DNA of 64,000 nucleotides from the NCBI RefSeq assembly GCF_022234545.1, contig NZ_JAIEUI010000028.1, positions 1 through 64,000 of the forward strand, given 5' to 3'. Below are positions 16,041 to 25,599 of this stretch, one piece after another (within the stretch, counting starts at the first letter, position 1; every line of letters starts with the position of its first letter). A program made the position numbers and the translations under genes. Source of the stretch: Paenibacillus piscarius (GTDB lineage Bacteria > Bacillota > Bacilli > Paenibacillales > Paenibacillaceae). The notes beneath the pieces are model-generated. The model ran no database searches and was not told the DNA's origin. It saw nothing but the letters and a program-made list of their open reading frames with translations.

Positions 16041-19000
16041 ATGTTAAGAAGAATGGGGAAGATCGGGCTGGCGCTGGTGTTAATCATCGGGCTGCTGCCC
16101 ATGATGCCGCTCCGGGGCTATGCCTCTGTGCCGTCCTTCAATGAAGCGGCTGATTTTGGGATTGAGGGTCCGGTCACTTACACGGAGGGACTTAATTTCT
16201 CTGATGCCCAGGGGCTTCAGGATGGAAGCACGGCGGTACTGATGAATAAGTACGTCTATCAGGGGAATTCCTATGTCTCATCCAATTTTTTGAGGATATA
16301 CAGCAGCACGGGAACACTGGTTACAGATGTCAATCTGGGCAGCCTGATGGATACCTATTATAAAATGATTAATGTGAGTATGCTTGCGCTCAATAACGGG
16401 AATCTGCTGATTACTTATGGGAAAAGCGACTCCAGCGAGAATAATACGCAATTGGGTACCGTTACCGAGAGTACGCCCAATGCCTATTTCATGATCCTTA
16501 ACAAGGCGGGTCAGAAGGTTACCGGCCAGACCAGGCTCAACACCTTCAGCGCCGCCAGTCTTCCGCAGCTTACACGCTTTATCTCTGCAGCGGAATTATC
16601 GGACGGCAATATTGCCTTTACATGGCAGAGAAATGACAACAAGAGCACGGTCACCCGTGTATTCACGCCTGCGGGTTCTCCAGTGACTGGCGAGACGCTC
16701 CTGATTGATGCGAATGCCAGCATGTCTTACGTGGCTGCTGGTGACGGCGTATATATGACCGCTTACAATTCAGGACCCTCGAACGATAACATTTATCTGA
16801 AGCTCTTCAGCAATAGCGGAGCGCTTCTAAAAACAATTAATGTGGGACCAAGAACAGGCGAGAAGCAGCTGTATCTGTCTGTGCTGAGTAACGGGAATTT
16901 CATGTTCAGCCAATTCAGCTGGCAGACCGGTACCATAGCAGCTTTATATGATAACAATGGCGACAGCCAAGGAAGCTTCTCGGTAAACGGTGCGCTGAGC
17001 GGAGCTGCGCTCTACCGGAAGGGCGCAGTGCCGGGATTCGTAACTGTAAGCCTGGATGCCGCATCGAATCAGGCGATTGATGATGCGTATAATTACGGTA
17101 CAGAATGGTCTGGTACCCAGTATGCTTACCTGAATTACTATGACAATGACGGCAATCTGGTTTTTACGACGGATCAGCCGATCGATTCCGGCCCGGTTGT
17201 TTTTCAGGGATACGATGCTGAGAACTGGGTGTTCGATGTGGAATATTATCCGAGGTTTGCCGTCTATCCGGCCTTCGATGACAAGATTGTGTTTATCAAG
17301 ACAGATAATACTGATGCCAGCCATTACAGAATTACCGGGAAGCTATTCAACCGGGAGGCTGTTGTCCTGACCCCGGTTGCCCTGCAGTCGGCAGCAGCTG
17401 ACGGTACGCCGGGTGCTGTAACCTCCACGAAGATTGATCTGACCTTCGATCAGGCGATTAACGGACTGACGGCAGAGGATATTACGATTACAGATGGAAC
17501 AGGCTCAGCGGTAAAAGGGGCATTAAGCGGAGCGGGCACCGCCTGGAGCATCGGGCTTAGTTCGGTGACTAAGGAGGGCGATGTCTCGGTGGCCGTAAAT
17601 TCGCCAAGCGGATATACTGTAAGCGGCTCTCCGCTGACTGCGAACGTGTCGCTATTCAAGCCTTCACCGGAAGCCACTCCGGCCGCAGTCATTGACTATG
17701 CAGCGGAGCAGTTGACAGGGTTGGCTGCGAACGGGAAGTACACAATCAACGGTACGCCGGTAACGGCGGACGGAGCGGGTGAGCTGGCGCTCGACAGCAG
17801 CTGGCTGGGCACATCGCTGAGCATCGTGAAGCAGGGGAATGCTTCCACGACGATTGACAGCGCGGCGCAGACGCTGACTGTGCCTAGCCGTCCGGCAGCA
17901 CCAGTGAGTGTAACAGCGACTGACGAGACGGCGATCAATGCGCAGGATGGCGCATTGGTGAATGTGACCAATGCGATGGAATATAAGCGCGGAACCGCAG
18001 GCGAATGGAAGGACGTTGCAGGTACGAGCGTAACAGGCCTTGTACCGGACACGTACTACGTGCGGGTGAAGGCGACCGCAACGGCGTTTGCTTCGGACAT
18101 GCAGAGCGTGGCTGTAGAAGCGTATGTGGCGGTGCCGGAAGCTACTCCGGCCGCAGTCATTGACTATGCGGCGGAGCAGTTGACAGGCTTGGCGGCGAAC
18201 GGGAAGTACACGATCAATGGTACGCCGGTAACGGCGGACGAAGCGGGCGAGCTGGCGCTGGACGGCAGCTGGCTGGGCACGCCGCTGAGCATTGTGAAGC
18301 AGGGGAATGCTTCCACGACGATTGACAGCGCGGCGCAGACGCTGGTTGTACCTAGCCGTCCGGCAGCGCCAGTGAGCGTAACGGCGACTGACGAGACCGC
18401 GATCAATGCGCAGGATGGCGCATTGGTGAATGTGGATTCCACGATGGAATATAAGCGCGGAACCGCAGGTGCTTGGGCGGACGTTACAGGCGTAACCGTG
18501 ACGGACCTTGCACCAGACACGTACTACGTGCGGGTGAAGGCGACCGCAACGGCGTTTGCTTCGGACATGCAGAGCGTGGCTGTAGAAGCGTATGTGGCGG
18601 TGCCGGAAGCTACTCCGGCCGCAGTCATTGACTATGCGGCGGAGCAGTTGACAGGCTTGGCGGCGAACGGGAAGTACACGATCAATGGTACGCCGGTAAC
18701 GGCGGACGAAGCGGGCGAGCTGGCGCTGGACGGCAGCTGGCTGGGCACGCCGCTGAGCATTGTGAAGCAGGGGAATGCTTCCACGACGATTGACAGCGCG
18801 GCGCAGACGCTGACTGTGCCTAGCCGTCCGGCAGCGCCAGTGAGCGTAACGGCGACCGATGAGACAGCGATCAATGCGCAGGATGGCGCATTGGTGAATG
18901 TGATCAATGCGATGGAATACAAGCGTGGAACCAGGGGCACTTGGATGGATGTTACAGGCGTGACCGTAACTGGTCTTGCACCGGACACGTACTACGTGCG

Positions 19001-22000
19001 GGTGAAGGCCACCGCAACGGCGTTCGCTTCGGACATGCAGAGCGTGGCTGTAGAAGCGTATGTGGCGGTGCCGGAAGTCACTCCGGCAGCTGTGATTGAC
19101 TATGCAGCGGAGCAGCTGACAGGGTTGGCTGCGAACGGGAAGTACACGATCAACGGCACGCCGGTAACGGCGGATGAAGCGGGCGAGCTGGCGCTCGACA
19201 GCAGCTGGCTGGGCACATCGCTGAGCATCGTGAAGCAGGGGAATGCTTCCACGACGATTGACAGCGCGGCGCAGACGCTGACTGTGCCTAGCCGTCCGGC
19301 AGCGCCAGTGAGCGTAACGGCGACCGATGAGACAGCGATCAATGCGCAGGATGGCGCATTGGTGAATGTGATCAATGCGATGGAATACAAGCGTGGAACC
19401 AGGGGCACTTGGATGGATGTTACAGGCGTGACCGTAACTGGTCTTGCACCGGACACGTACTACGTGCGGGTGAAGGCCACCGCAACGGCGTTCGCTTCGG
19501 ACATGCAGAGCGTGGCTGTAGAAGTGTATGTGGCAGTGCCGGAAGCCACCCCGGCCGCAGTCATTGACTATGCGGCGGAGCAACTGACAGGGTTGGCGGC
19601 GAATGGGAAGTACACGATCAATGGTACGCCGGTAACGGCGGATGAAGCGGGCGAGCTGGCGCTGGACGGCAGCTGGCTGGGCACGCCGCTGAGCATTGTG
19701 AAGCAGGGGAATGCTTCCACGACGATTGACAGCGCGGCGCAGACGCTGGTTGTACCTAGCCGTCCGGCAGCACCAGTGAGTGTAACAGCGACTGACGAAA
19801 CTGCGATCAATGCGCAGGATGGCGCATTGGTGAATGTGACCACCGCGATGGAATACAGGCGCGGAAACGCAGGTGCTTGGATGAGCGTTTCAGGCCCGAC
19901 CGTGACGGACCTTGCACCGGACACGTACTACGTGCGGGTGAAGGCCACCGCAACGGCGTTCGCTTCGGACATGCAGAGCGTGGCTGTAGAAGCGTATGTG
20001 GCGGTGCCGGAGATCACCCCAGCCGCGGTGATTGACTATACGGCAGAGCAACTGACCGGTCTGATTCCGAACGGGAAGTATGTAATTAACGGTATGCTGG
20101 CAGCAACGGCGGATGTAACTGGTAAGCTGGAGCTGGACAGCAGCTGGCTGGGCGTCAAGCTGAATATCGTGAAGCAGGGAAATGCGTCTACGACCATCAA
20201 TAGCGCAGCGCAGACCCTGGATATACCGGCCCGCCCGGCAGCCCCGGCGGGCGTGGCGGCGACCGATGAGACAGCGATTAACGCTCATGACGGGTCATTA
20301 ATTAATGTGACACCTGAGATGGAATATAAGCGTGGTGCGGCAGGAGATTGGGCAGATGTTACAGGCGTAGCGGTAACAGGACTTGTACCGGATATGTACT
20401 ATGTCCGGGTGAAGGCGACCGATTCTGCCTTTGCCTCGGCTCCGGTATCATTGGCGGTAACGTCCTTCGCAGCTAATGCTGAAGTGACACCTGAAGCGGT
20501 GATCGATTATGCCGCGGAGATATTGACAGGCCTGGTGCCGGAAGCCTCATACACCATAAATGGTGCCGTGGTTACGGCAACGGCGCAAGGGACGCTGGTA
20601 ATCAGCAGCGAATGGCTGGGGACCACGCTGAGCATCGTGAAGCAGGGCAACGGGGCAACGACCACAGACAGTGCCGTGCAGACATTGAATCTCCCGGCCC
20701 GTCCGGCAGCACCGGTCGGTGTGAGTGTAACGGATGTGACCTATAAGGGGGCAAATGACGGCACTCTGCAGAATCTCACCGTTCAGATGGAGTACAAGAC
20801 AGGCAGCGCAGGTCTGTGGACAGACGCTACGGACAACACACTTATCGGCCTGGCCCCGGATACGTATTATGTCCGTGTGAAGGCAACAGATGGAGCCTTC
20901 GCCTCGATCGCGGCTCAGGTTACCGTGCATGACTCTGATGCGGTCATTCCGGCTGCACCTGAAGTAGCGGCGGATGATCTGAATAATACGATTACCGTTC
21001 TGGATACAAGCATGGAATTCGCTGTGGATGACGGACCGTACGTGCGGTATGACGGAACCAATCTGCCGGATCTCAGCGGTGAGCATACCGTGAAGGTGCG
21101 GGTAGCGGCCAGCGGATCTGTTCCGGCAGGACCGGCAACGGAGCTGGCTTTTACCACAAATCCTCCTTTGCCGGCAGCAGGCTTGACTGTAAGTGCCAGT
21201 GATCCGGATGGGGTGGCCAATAACGGCCAAACACAGATTACCGTTACTCCTGCACCTGCGGGAGGACACAAGCTTCTGTATATGAACTTTGGAGCAGGCA
21301 GTGTGATGGTTCCGAATGTGGGAGACCTTCTGACCGGATACACCCTTGTGGGCAGTGACGGCCTGATTCCGGCAGAGGCTGGCGATACGCTCGGCATTGC
21401 AGAGGTTGATGCTGACGGCAAGGTAGTGAAGTATGGCAGCGTGATTGCGGTTGTAACTGCGTCTACGCCTGTAACCCCAGGTCCTGATCCGGTGAACCCG
21501 GGCAGCGGCACGGGTAACGGCAGCAACCCGGGCAGCGGAACGGCCTCCGGGAATACAGCAAGCAATGTGACCAGCGTCATCGTCCTGGTGAACGGCAAGG
21601 AGGAGAATGCGGGCACAGCGACCACAATAACCTCCGGTAATATCCGAACAACCACCATCGCCGTAGATCCGGCCAGACTGCAAGCGAAGCTGGATGCAGA
21701 AGGGAACGGGGCGGTTGTCACCATTCCGGTGATGCTGGATTCCAACATTATCATTGGCGAGCTGAACGGCCAGATGATCAAGAATATGGAGGACAAGTCG
21801 GCTACGCTGGTGCTCCAGACCGGCAAAGGCTCGTATACACTGCCGGCATCAGAGCTTAATATCAGTGCGTTGGCGGCAAGACTCGGCAACGGAACCAAGC
21901 TGGAGGATATCACGCTGAAGCTTACGATTGGCGAGACTTCTTCCTCGATGAGCCAGATCGTGACTGCTGCGGCAGGCAGAGGCGGGTTCGCGGTGGTTGC

Positions 22001-22823
22001 GCCATCCATGGACTTCTCCGTTACGGCTTCATCCGGTTCAGCAACTGTGGAATTAGACCGGTTCAAGGCCTATGTAAAACGGACGGTGGCGCTGCCGCAG
22101 GGCATTGACCCGAACCGGGTTACAACGGGGATTGTGGTAGATCCCGATGGCAAGGTGCGTCATGTACCCACCAGAGTCATTCAGCAGGACGGTCGGTACT
22201 ATGCCGAGATAAGCAGTCTGACGAACAGCACCTATTCGGTGGTCTGGCATCCGCTGAACTTCAAAGATGTGGAGAAGCATTGGGCGAAGAATGCGGTGAA
22301 TGATATGGGCTCCCGTCTGGTCATTAACGGCGTGAACGAATCAACATTCAACCCTAACGCTGACATCACCCGCGCAGAGTTCGCTGCTATTATGGTGCGC
22401 GGTCTGGGACTGAAGCTTGGAGGGGGTACTGTGAAGTTCGCGGACGTTCCGGCAGACAGCTGGTATGCGGCAGCAGTCGAAGCAGCCTCCCGGGAGGGGC
22501 TGATTAACGGCTTCGAGGACGGAACCTTCCGCCCGGATGCCCGGATCACACGCGAGCAGGCCATGAACATCATCGCCAAGGCGATGAAGCTGACGGGGCT
22601 TGCAGAGCTGACGGGCACGGTGGATACAGAAGGTGTACTCGCAGCATTCACAGATGCAGGCCGGGCAGGCGCCTGGGCCAAGGACAGTCTGGCGCTCGCC
22701 GCCAGAGCCGGCCTGATTACCGGACGCGGCGGCAGCAAGCTGGAGGCGACAGCGAATGTCACCCGTGCAGAGGTGGCAGTGCTGATTCAGCGCTTGCTCC
22801 AGAAATCTGATTTGATCGATTAA
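16041..22823 (+). CDS. Giant SLH-anchored surface protein with tandem repeats
   Basis: A secreted protein of 2260 residues, held on the cell wall by SLH domains. Signal peptide about 1-29; a beta-rich N-terminal region (about 30-435) of unknown fold; a bacterial Ig-like domain (about 440-540); seven tandem repeats of about 156 residues (543-1634); further beta-rich domains; a Gly/Ser/Pro/Asn linker (about 1810-1845); another beta domain; then three SLH domains starting near 2073, 2133 and 2203, with the conserved ITRAEFA and ITREQA motifs. SLH domains bind pyruvylated wall polysaccharide. Each repeat contains a fibronectin-III-like strand pattern (APDTYYVRVKAT). No catalytic motif was recognised, so an adhesive or structural role is most likely. 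The ribosome binding site AAGGAGG is strong. It is a single-gene transcript with its own terminator. Confidence 0.9.
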   Translation: MLRRMGKIGLALVLIIGLLPMMPLRGYASVPSFNEAADFGIEGPVTYTEGLNFSDAQGLQDGSTAVLMNKYVYQGNSYVSSNFLRIYSSTGTLVTDVNLGSLMDTYYKMINVSMLALNNGNLLITYGKSDSSENNTQLGTVTESTPNAYFMILNKAGQKVTGQTRLNTFSAASLPQLTRFISAAELSDGNIAFTWQRNDNKSTVTRVFTPAGSPVTGETLLIDANASMSYVAAGDGVYMTAYNSGPSNDNIYLKLFSNSGALLKTINVGPRTGEKQLYLSVLSNGNFMFSQFSWQTGTIAALYDNNGDSQGSFSVNGALSGAALYRKGAVPGFVTVSLDAASNQAIDDAYNYGTEWSGTQYAYLNYYDNDGNLVFTTDQPIDSGPVVFQGYDAENWVFDVEYYPRFAVYPAFDDKIVFIKTDNTDASHYRITGKLFNREAVVLTPVALQSAAADGTPGAVTSTKIDLTFDQAINGLTAEDITITDGTGSAVKGALSGAGTAWSIGLSSVTKEGDVSVAVNSPSGYTVSGSPLTANVSLFKPSPEATPAAVIDYAAEQLTGLAANGKYTINGTPVTADGAGELALDSSWLGTSLSIVKQGNASTTIDSAAQTLTVPSRPAAPVSVTATDETAINAQDGALVNVTNAMEYKRGTAGEWKDVAGTSVTGLVPDTYYVRVKATATAFASDMQSVAVEAYVAVPEATPAAVIDYAAEQLTGLAANGKYTINGTPVTADEAGELALDGSWLGTPLSIVKQGNASTTIDSAAQTLVVPSRPAAPVSVTATDETAINAQDGALVNVDSTMEYKRGTAGAWADVTGVTVTDLAPDTYYVRVKATATAFASDMQSVAVEAYVAVPEATPAAVIDYAAEQLTGLAANGKYTINGTPVTADEAGELALDGSWLGTPLSIVKQGNASTTIDSAAQTLTVPSRPAAPVSVTATDETAINAQDGALVNVINAMEYKRGTRGTWMDVTGVTVTGLAPDTYYVRVKATATAFASDMQSVAVEAYVAVPEVTPAAVIDYAAEQLTGLAANGKYTINGTPVTADEAGELALDSSWLGTSLSIVKQGNASTTIDSAAQTLTVPSRPAAPVSVTATDETAINAQDGALVNVINAMEYKRGTRGTWMDVTGVTVTGLAPDTYYVRVKATATAFASDMQSVAVEVYVAVPEATPAAVIDYAAEQLTGLAANGKYTINGTPVTADEAGELALDGSWLGTPLSIVKQGNASTTIDSAAQTLVVPSRPAAPVSVTATDETAINAQDGALVNVTTAMEYRRGNAGAWMSVSGPTVTDLAPDTYYVRVKATATAFASDMQSVAVEAYVAVPEITPAAVIDYTAEQLTGLIPNGKYVINGMLAATADVTGKLELDSSWLGVKLNIVKQGNASTTINSAAQTLDIPARPAAPAGVAATDETAINAHDGSLINVTPEMEYKRGAAGDWADVTGVAVTGLVPDMYYVRVKATDSAFASAPVSLAVTSFAANAEVTPEAVIDYAAEILTGLVPEASYTINGAVVTATAQGTLVISSEWLGTTLSIVKQGNGATTTDSAVQTLNLPARPAAPVGVSVTDVTYKGANDGTLQNLTVQMEYKTGSAGLWTDATDNTLIGLAPDTYYVRVKATDGAFASIAAQVTVHDSDAVIPAAPEVAADDLNNTITVLDTSMEFAVDDGPYVRYDGTNLPDLSGEHTVKVRVAASGSVPAGPATELAFTTNPPLPAAGLTVSASDPDGVANNGQTQITVTPAPAGGHKLLYMNFGAGSVMVPNVGDLLTGYTLVGSDGLIPAEAGDTLGIAEVDADGKVVKYGSVIAVVTASTPVTPGPDPVNPGSGTGNGSNPGSGTASGNTASNVTSVIVLVNGKEENAGTATTITSGNIRTTTIAVDPARLQAKLDAEGNGAVVTIPVMLDSNIIIGELNGQMIKNMEDKSATLVLQTGKGSYTLPASELNISALAARLGNGTKLEDITLKLTIGETSSSMSQIVTAAAGRGGFAVVAPSMDFSVTASSGSATVELDRFKAYVKRTVALPQGIDPNRVTTGIVVDPDGKVRHVPTRVIQQDGRYYAEISSLTNSTYSVVWHPLNFKDVEKHWAKNAVNDMGSRLVINGVNESTFNPNADITRAEFAAIMVRGLGLKLGGGTVKFADVPADSWYAAAVEAASREGLINGFEDGTFRPDARITREQAMNIIAKAMKLTGLAELTGTVDTEGVLAAFTDAGRAGAWAKDSLALAARAGLITGRGGSKLEATANVTRAEVAVLIQRLLQKSDLID
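17667..20943 (+). repeat. Seven tandem 468-bp coding repeats
   Basis: Units start at 17667, 18135, 18603, 19071, 19539, 20007 and 20478. The first five are exactly 468 bases and nearly identical; the sixth is 471 bases and the seventh shorter, both clearly diverged. Variants are mosaic: units 1 and 4 share the SSWLGTSLSI form, units 2, 3 and 5 share GSWLGTPLSI, and units 3 and 4 share a second-half variant (RGTRGTWMDV). That pattern indicates recent duplication and gene conversion. Confidence 0.95.
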
Positions 22824-22844
22824 CCAGAGCAACAACCATCCCCT

Positions 22845-22879
22845 AAGCGGATTCAGACCTTGAGCTGAGTCCGCTTTTT
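22845..22879 (+). terminator. Terminator after surface-protein gene
   Basis: Stem AAGCGGATTCAG / CTGAGTCCGCTT (one mismatch) with an eight-base loop and a following T-run. Confidence 0.85.
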
Positions 22880-22942
22880 GCTGCACATATGAAATTGCTA
22901 TAATGGCTGTAACAGAAATTTTCACGGGAGGAGTGCGGCTGG

Positions 22943-23368
22943 ATGTTCATCGTTAACGTAGAGGCTGCGATCTGTAAAGACGGCAAGTGGCTTCTGATTA
23001 CACGGAGCACCAAAGAAGAGCATGCAGGGGGAACCCTGGCCTTGGTAGGGGGCAAAGTAGACATCGAAGGCGATTCACTGGAGATCCTTGAACGGACGGT
23101 GAAGCGTGAATGCTATGAAGAGGTTGGAATTGTAATCAAAGATGAGGTTACGTTTGTGTATAGCTCCTCCTTCGTGACCGGGGATGGACGCCATGTGATC
23201 AATATGGTCTTCTTGTGTGAATATGACAGCGGGACAGCAGCGGCTAAGAGTCCTGATGAAGTTGAGGCTGTACATTGGCTGACCCGCGAGGAGATCATGA
23301 ATCATCCCCTGGCCCCTCCCTGGACGAAAGAGAGCATCCGGAGAGCAGCGCTCACACCCATCCCGTGA
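22943..23368 (+). CDS. Nudix hydrolase
   Basis: A 141-residue pyrophosphohydrolase. The Nudix box is present with the metal-binding core RECYEEVGI (about 53-61) preceded by a GGK loop; the box is slightly longer than the standard 23 residues. Substrate unknown; such stand-alone members clean up oxidised nucleotides or cleave nucleoside-diphosphate derivatives. GGGAGGAG precedes ATG 22943. The 3' end overlaps the convergent AraC gene by 17 bases. Confidence 0.85.
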   Translation: MFIVNVEAAICKDGKWLLITRSTKEEHAGGTLALVGGKVDIEGDSLEILERTVKRECYEEVGIVIKDEVTFVYSSSFVTGDGRHVINMVFLCEYDSGTAAAKSPDEVEAVHWLTREEIMNHPLAPPWTKESIRRAALTPIP

Positions 23369-24293
23369 ACTCCTGAATACTTGCCTTGGCCGACTGTGCC
23401 TCCGCTTGTGCGACCCTGCGCCATTCCTTGGGCGGGATGCCCATCAATCTGGAGAAGCAGCGGTTGAAGCTGGAGATGGAGTGGAAGCCGACCTTCTCGG
23501 AGATGGCCAGGATGGAGTGTTCTGTGCTCTTAAGCTGCTTGCAGGCTTCCTCAATCCGGGTGCTGCTCAGGAATTCGAGGGGGGAGGTGCTCATCATATC
23601 CTGAAACTTGCGGCGGAAATGGGTAGTGCTTAAGTGGCACAGCCCGGCCAGGTGATCGATGGTCATCGGCGTCATATAGTTGCGGGTGATATACTCCAGC
23701 GCGGGGGCAATCACGAAATCACCGAGCAGCGAATGCCCGGCCTCCTGGCCGCTCAGCGCCTCCTGCGTCGAATGAATACGAAGCAATTCAATGTACAGGG
23801 ACAGCAATAAGCCATAGGCGCTCTCCTGGTAATAAGGCCGCTGCTGCTGCAGCTCCAGTACGATGGAGGTGGCCAGCGTGTACACCAGCGGATAGCGTTC
23901 CCGGCTCAGAATACAGCGGCTGCCCTGGACGGACCACAGGTTCGGCTCGAAGTGGCTGTAGGCGCTTTTGAACGAATGCTGAAACAGATCCTCCGGCGAG
24001 AAAAACAGATACGACCACAAGCTGGCCTCCCCCGGCGAACTATACGTGGTATGGGGCAGATACCTGGGCAGGAAGGTCACATCACCGGCAGCAAAAGGCA
24101 CAGCCTCGCCCTTAATCTCCATCACCCCGCTATCCGAATGGCAGATGCCGATCTCTAAGTGGTTGTGGAAATGAAGGTGCTCGCTCTTGATGTCGGAGAT
24201 TCTCCAGCGTTCACCGCTGAGCAGCAGCACCGGGAAATGGAGCGGCAGGCTGTAACGGCGGTATTCAATGACGGGCTTCTTTTTTCTGGGCAT
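23352..24293 (-). CDS. AraC-family regulator divergent from GH105 gene
   Basis: A 313-residue regulator with an N-terminal cupin sensor domain (about 20-160; HFHNHLEIGICHSDSG is the typical His-rich strand) and a C-terminal double helix-turn-helix (about 200-300; MTIDHLAGLCHLSTTHFRRKF). Regulators of this layout usually activate sugar-use genes on binding an oligosaccharide. The divergently transcribed GH105 hydrolase starts 149 bases away, making it the prime target. ATG 24293 follows AGGAG on the minus strand. Confidence 0.9.
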   Translation of the reverse strand: MPRKKKPVIEYRRYSLPLHFPVLLLSGERWRISDIKSEHLHFHNHLEIGICHSDSGVMEIKGEAVPFAAGDVTFLPRYLPHTTYSSPGEASLWSYLFFSPEDLFQHSFKSAYSHFEPNLWSVQGSRCILSRERYPLVYTLATSIVLELQQQRPYYQESAYGLLLSLYIELLRIHSTQEALSGQEAGHSLLGDFVIAPALEYITRNYMTPMTIDHLAGLCHLSTTHFRRKFQDMMSTSPLEFLSSTRIEEACKQLKSTEHSILAISEKVGFHSISSFNRCFSRLMGIPPKEWRRVAQAEAQSAKASIQEFTGWV

Positions 24294-24347
24294 ATTCGCG
24301 GCTCCTGCTCTCCTAAGGTTAAGATGAATATGAAGGATAAATGGTTG

Positions 24348-24361
24348 AAACTGCGCAGTTT
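24348..24361. promoter_or_regulatory. Palindrome in AraC/GH105 divergent region
   Basis: AAACTGCGCAGTTT is a perfect 14-base palindrome midway between the two divergent start codons, suitable as an operator. No binding protein can be named from sequence. Confidence 0.35.
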
Positions 24362-24411
24362 TGCTATGAATGTGCTTAGATGTAGAACATTTTACTGCTT
24401 ACAATAGACTC

Positions 24412-24426
24412 TGTAAAGCGTTTACA
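24412..24426 (+). promoter_or_regulatory. cre-like catabolite control site before GH105 gene
   Basis: TGTAAAGCGTTTACA lies immediately upstream of the ribosome binding site and downstream of a TACAAT (24400-24405) that could be the -10. It resembles a CcpA cre site but is 15 rather than 14 bases, so the match is imperfect (12 of 14 when aligned on its right half). CcpA bound here would act as a roadblock. Confidence 0.5.
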
Positions 24427-24441
24427 AGGGAGGAAGTACAC

Positions 24442-25467
24442 ATGCTGCAAGTAGAGTATAACCGGGAGGAAATCCTGGACGTCATCGATCGGGTCACCCG
24501 GAAGACACTGGCGATGGATTTGACCTGGGAATGGCCCTGCGGCGTAGCCTATTACGGGGTATCCCGGGCTTACCAGACCACCGGGAACCGGGAGTATCTG
24601 GACAAGCTGGTGCAGTGGGTGGATGAATATATCGCGCTGGGGGTGCCGGACTGGACGGTCAACACCTGTGCCATGGGCCATATGCTGATCACTTTGTACG
24701 AAGAGACCGGCGACCAGAAGTACTGGGATATTGTCATGAGCAAAGTAGCGTATCTTCGCGGATCGGCGCTGCGGTTCGGGGAGAATGTGCTGCAGCATAC
24801 GGTGTCGGTGTCGAATGACTTCCCGGAGCAGGCCTGGGCGGATACGCTGTTCATGGCGGCGTTCTTCCTGCTGCGTGTAGGCAGCAAGCTGGAGGACCAG
24901 GAGCTGATACAGGATGCGCTGAACCAGTATTACTGGCACATCAAGTACCTGCAAGATCCCGCCACCGGACTCTGGTACCACGGCTATAACCATCTGAAGC
25001 AGGACCACATGTCCGGGCTGCACTGGGGCCGGGCGAATGCCTGGGGCGCGTATACGATGTCGCAGGTGAAGCCTCTGCTGAAGGAGTGGTATCTGTATCC
25101 GCAGTGTATGGATGTGGAGTGCTCGCTGCGGGATCAGCTGGCGGCGCTGAAGCTGGTGCAGACGGAGAATGGCCTGTGGCGCACCGTGCTGGATGATGAG
25201 GAATCGTATGAAGAGGTATCGGCTTCCTGCGGGATTGCGGCGGCGATGGTCAATAACGGCAACCCGCTGCATAGCAAATATGTGCAAAAGGCACTGGCCG
25301 GCATCCTTGCAAGCATCACAGCAGATGGCCGGGTGCTCGGCGTATCGGGCGGCACCGCCGTCATGAAGGACCGCGAGGGCTACCGCCAGATCCCGAAGGA
25401 TTGGATTCAGGGCTGGGGCCAGGGATTGGCGCTTGCTTTCTTGTCTGACTTGCTTGCTGCTCGTTGA
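24442..25467 (+). CDS. GH105 unsaturated glucuronyl/galacturonyl hydrolase
   Basis: A 341-residue cytoplasmic enzyme of glycoside hydrolase family 105 (YteR/YesR type), which removes the unsaturated uronic acid left by polysaccharide lyases on rhamnogalacturonan or similar glycans. The fold is an alpha/alpha barrel; WADTLFM near residue 131 contains the likely catalytic Asp, and HWGRANAW and GWGQG are conserved barrel motifs. There is no signal peptide. ATG 24442 is set by AAGGGAGGAAGT; an upstream in-frame extension to 24370 would cross the promoter and cre-like site. Regulation is expected from the divergent AraC protein and possibly CcpA. Confidence 0.9.
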   Translation: MLQVEYNREEILDVIDRVTRKTLAMDLTWEWPCGVAYYGVSRAYQTTGNREYLDKLVQWVDEYIALGVPDWTVNTCAMGHMLITLYEETGDQKYWDIVMSKVAYLRGSALRFGENVLQHTVSVSNDFPEQAWADTLFMAAFFLLRVGSKLEDQELIQDALNQYYWHIKYLQDPATGLWYHGYNHLKQDHMSGLHWGRANAWGAYTMSQVKPLLKEWYLYPQCMDVECSLRDQLAALKLVQTENGLWRTVLDDEESYEEVSASCGIAAAMVNNGNPLHSKYVQKALAGILASITADGRVLGVSGGTAVMKDREGYRQIPKDWIQGWGQGLALAFLSDLLAAR

Positions 25468-25547
25468 TTAGGCGGGGATACAGTCTGGATCAGAATAAGC
25501 TCAGGACCCGGGGAGGCCGGGCTTGGGCTTATTGGTGTGATAACACA

Positions 25548-25576
25548 TTGAATGCTTATCATAATTATGATAATAT
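25548..25576 (+). promoter_or_regulatory. Toxin-antitoxin promoter with palindromic operator
   Basis: TTGAAT (25548-25553), 17-base spacer, TAATAT (25571-25576). The 18-base perfect palindrome TTATCATAATTATGATAA (25556-25573) fills the spacer and enters the -10 box. Phd-family antitoxins repress their own promoters by binding such dyads, so this is probably the autoregulatory operator. Confidence 0.65.
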
Positions 25577-25599
25577 AGCGCTAAAAGGAGGTGAGTCTA

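Noticed and set aside
17664-19583. Long open frame on the minus strand through the tandem repeats (639 codons)
   Set aside because: It is antisense to the SLH protein, repeats with the same 468-base period and encodes an Arg/Cys/His-rich product typical of reverse frames in GC-rich genes; no ribosome binding site.
17667-20943. CRISPR-like array
   Set aside because: The units are 468-base in-frame coding repeats without spacers; no cas genes are nearby.
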